Shown here piece after piece: positions 4,549 through 5,705 of a stretch of DNA of 5,705 nucleotides. A program made the position numbers and the translations under genes. Position 1 is the stretch's first letter. Every line of letters starts with the position of its first letter. Origin of the DNA: Candidatus Sordicultor aquaticus (GTDB taxonomy: Bacteria > Atribacterota > Atribacteria > Atribacterales > Caldatribacteriaceae). The stretch lies in assembly GCA_018056825.1 (NCBI GenBank), contig JAGPEW010000058.1, positions 1 through 5,705 on the forward strand, written 5' to 3'. Under the pieces are notes generated by a model, which did not search any database, was not told the origin of the DNA, and saw nothing but the letters and a program-made list of their open reading frames with translations.

Positions 4549-5586
4549 ATGGATTGGGGTAGCTGGTTATTAATTATTTCTATTATCATATTGGCTGGAG
4601 CTATAGCTTACCTGGGGGATATTTTAGGGAGAAGAATTGGGAAGAGAAAACTTTCCCTGTTTAAGCTTCGTCCCCGCTATACTGCCATTTTGGTAAGTGT
4701 TATTACCGGGGTTTTGATTGCTGCTGTTACGCTTCTCATTTTGAGTATTGCTTCTCAGGATGTGCGTACGGCTCTTTTTGGTATGAAAGAACTAAAAACT
4801 CAAATCACTCAGCTGGAAGGAAGAGAAAAAGAATTACAAGATTCTAAAACCTCGTTAGAAGAGCAAGTCAAAACTTTAACCGGAAGTGTGGAAGAGCTCA
4901 AAAGCCAGAGACAGAGTCTCCAGGAAGAAATACAAGCTTTACAAGCGGAACAAACTCGTCTGCGGGAAAGTATTTTGGCTATCCGGCAAGGAGAAATAGT
5001 GTTTCAGGACGAAGAAGAAATTTTGCGAGTGATAGCATCTCCGGGTATGGGGGATAAAGAAGCGGGAGATTATCTTCTTTCTCTGATTGAAAGAGGAGAA
5101 AAAATCGCCCTGGCCCGAGGAGCGGGTTTGGATAAAGAAATACAAAGAGCAGTTTTTGTTTTAGAAGATAACTTTAATGAAACTAAAGAAAAATTGAAAA
5201 ATACCGAAGTTCCATTAGTTATTCGCCTGGTAGCCTCAGTCAACACCTTGCGGGGAGAGCCGGTCATTGCCCGATTTTTAGTGGATGAGAACAAGAAAAT
5301 TTTCTCGGCTGGGGAAGTGATATGGTCGGGAGAATTAGATATTGAGCCTCAGAAAACTAATATAGAACTCTGGTTAGGAGAACTATTGAAAGAATTGAAT
5401 ACTTTAGCGGTTAAAAAAGGAATTCTCCCTCAACAGGGTAGGGTGGGAGTTATTTCTGCTTCCAATCTTACCGAAGTTACTTCTCTTTTGCAAAAAATGG
5501 AAGGGAAAGTAACCGTAGAGGTGATAGCGGAAAGCGACATATTTACTGCTGGTCCCTTACGGATTTATTTACGGGTGAAGAAATGA
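4549..5586 (+). CDS. DUF3084 family inner-membrane coiled-coil protein
   Basis: Function is unknown. The N-terminus carries the family hallmarks: a membrane helix (about 5-22), the motif GDILGRRIGKRKLSLFKLRPR (23-43), a second helix (about 44-67) and SQDVRTALFGMKEL (69-82). A heptad-rich coiled coil follows at about 77-145, then a mixed alpha/beta domain (about 150-345) with no motif I recognise. Both ends of the helical hairpin probably face the same side; which side the coiled coil and C-terminal domain occupy is not settled by sequence, although the highly basic 28-43 loop would favour a cytoplasmic loop and hence a periplasmic coiled coil. There are no cysteines. ATG 4549 has AAAGGAG (4535-4541) at 7 nt, overlapping the permease stop. 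As far as I recall, DUF3084 genes also occur beside lptB and the permease in diderm Firmicutes, suggesting an envelope role, perhaps a scaffold or partner of the LPS exporter; that role is inference. Confidence 0.9.
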   Translation: MDWGSWLLIISIIILAGAIAYLGDILGRRIGKRKLSLFKLRPRYTAILVSVITGVLIAAVTLLILSIASQDVRTALFGMKELKTQITQLEGREKELQDSKTSLEEQVKTLTGSVEELKSQRQSLQEEIQALQAEQTRLRESILAIRQGEIVFQDEEEILRVIASPGMGDKEAGDYLLSLIERGEKIALARGAGLDKEIQRAVFVLEDNFNETKEKLKNTEVPLVIRLVASVNTLRGEPVIARFLVDENKKIFSAGEVIWSGELDIEPQKTNIELWLGELLKELNTLAVKKGILPQQGRVGVISASNLTEVTSLLQKMEGKVTVEVIAESDIFTAGPLRIYLRVKK

Positions 5587-5705
5587 ACCCCACAGGGGTA
5601 AGGTAAGTAATGATAGAAAAGTGGTAAAAAAGATAATGCTGGAAGAAAATTCACTATCTAAGTTATAAATAGAAGCTAAGGTGTAAGAGGTCATAAGGGT
5701 AGGAG
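5587..5705. other. Gene-free 3' end of the window
   Basis: No reading frame of useful length is found on either strand. Immediately after the DUF3084 stop, ACCCC (5587-5591) and GGGGT (5595-5599) can form a 5-bp stem with a 3-nt loop, but no T-tract follows, so it is a poor terminator. TATAAAT at 5664-5670 resembles a -10 element without a convincing -35. The last bases (5694-5705) read AAGGGTAGGAG, a Shine-Dalgarno-like sequence on the plus strand, so a further gene may start just past the edge. Confidence 0.5.

Noticed and set aside
5621..5668. GTG-initiated short peptide frame of 15 codons after DUF3084
   Set aside because: It is very short, has no Shine-Dalgarno at a proper distance, and resembles no known small protein.

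Overview
The window holds seven complete plus-strand genes in an AT-rich chromosome: csrA, a periplasmic thioredoxin-fold gene, lptC, lptA, lptB, one lptF/lptG-type permease gene, and a DUF3084 gene. The Lpt genes imply a diderm cell that moves lipopolysaccharide to an outer membrane. The combination of a Bacillus-like elongated CsrA, a single LptF/G permease and DUF3084 directly after the permease points to a low-GC diderm lineage related to Firmicutes, such as Halanaerobiales or Negativicutes, or possibly Atribacterota. This placement is inferred from gene content and was not tested by any search.

Layout. Positions 1-330 contain no gene. They are strikingly G/T-rich on the plus strand and carry four inverted repeats, three of which are versions of one G-run/C-run hairpin unit. 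The last of these, followed by a T-tract, looks like a terminator. A promoter-like sequence (265-270) then precedes csrA (331-573). A weak hairpin follows csrA, and a second promoter-like sequence (613-642) precedes a purine-rich leader with five GGA motifs.

The six genes from 713 to 5586 look like one operon. Junctions are a 17-nt overlap, a 4-nt ATGA overlap, a 9-nt gap, a 4-nt TTGA overlap and a 12-nt gap. LptB (ATPase) and LptF (permease) would extract LPS from the inner membrane. LptC and LptA would carry it across the periplasm on stacked beta-jellyrolls. DUF3084 is an inner-membrane protein with a coiled coil and an uncharacterised C-terminal domain, and its operon position suggests a role in envelope biogenesis or LPS export. 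The first gene joins a CPPC thioredoxin domain to a rhodanese-like domain that lacks its cysteine.

The main points of interest are the hairpin array, the possible CsrA control of the neighbouring LPS operon, the thioredoxin/dead-rhodanese fusion, the pattern of one periplasmic cysteine in each of LptC, LptA and LptF, and DUF3084 in place of a second permease. Positions 5587-5705 hold no gene but end in a Shine-Dalgarno-like sequence, so another gene may start just outside.
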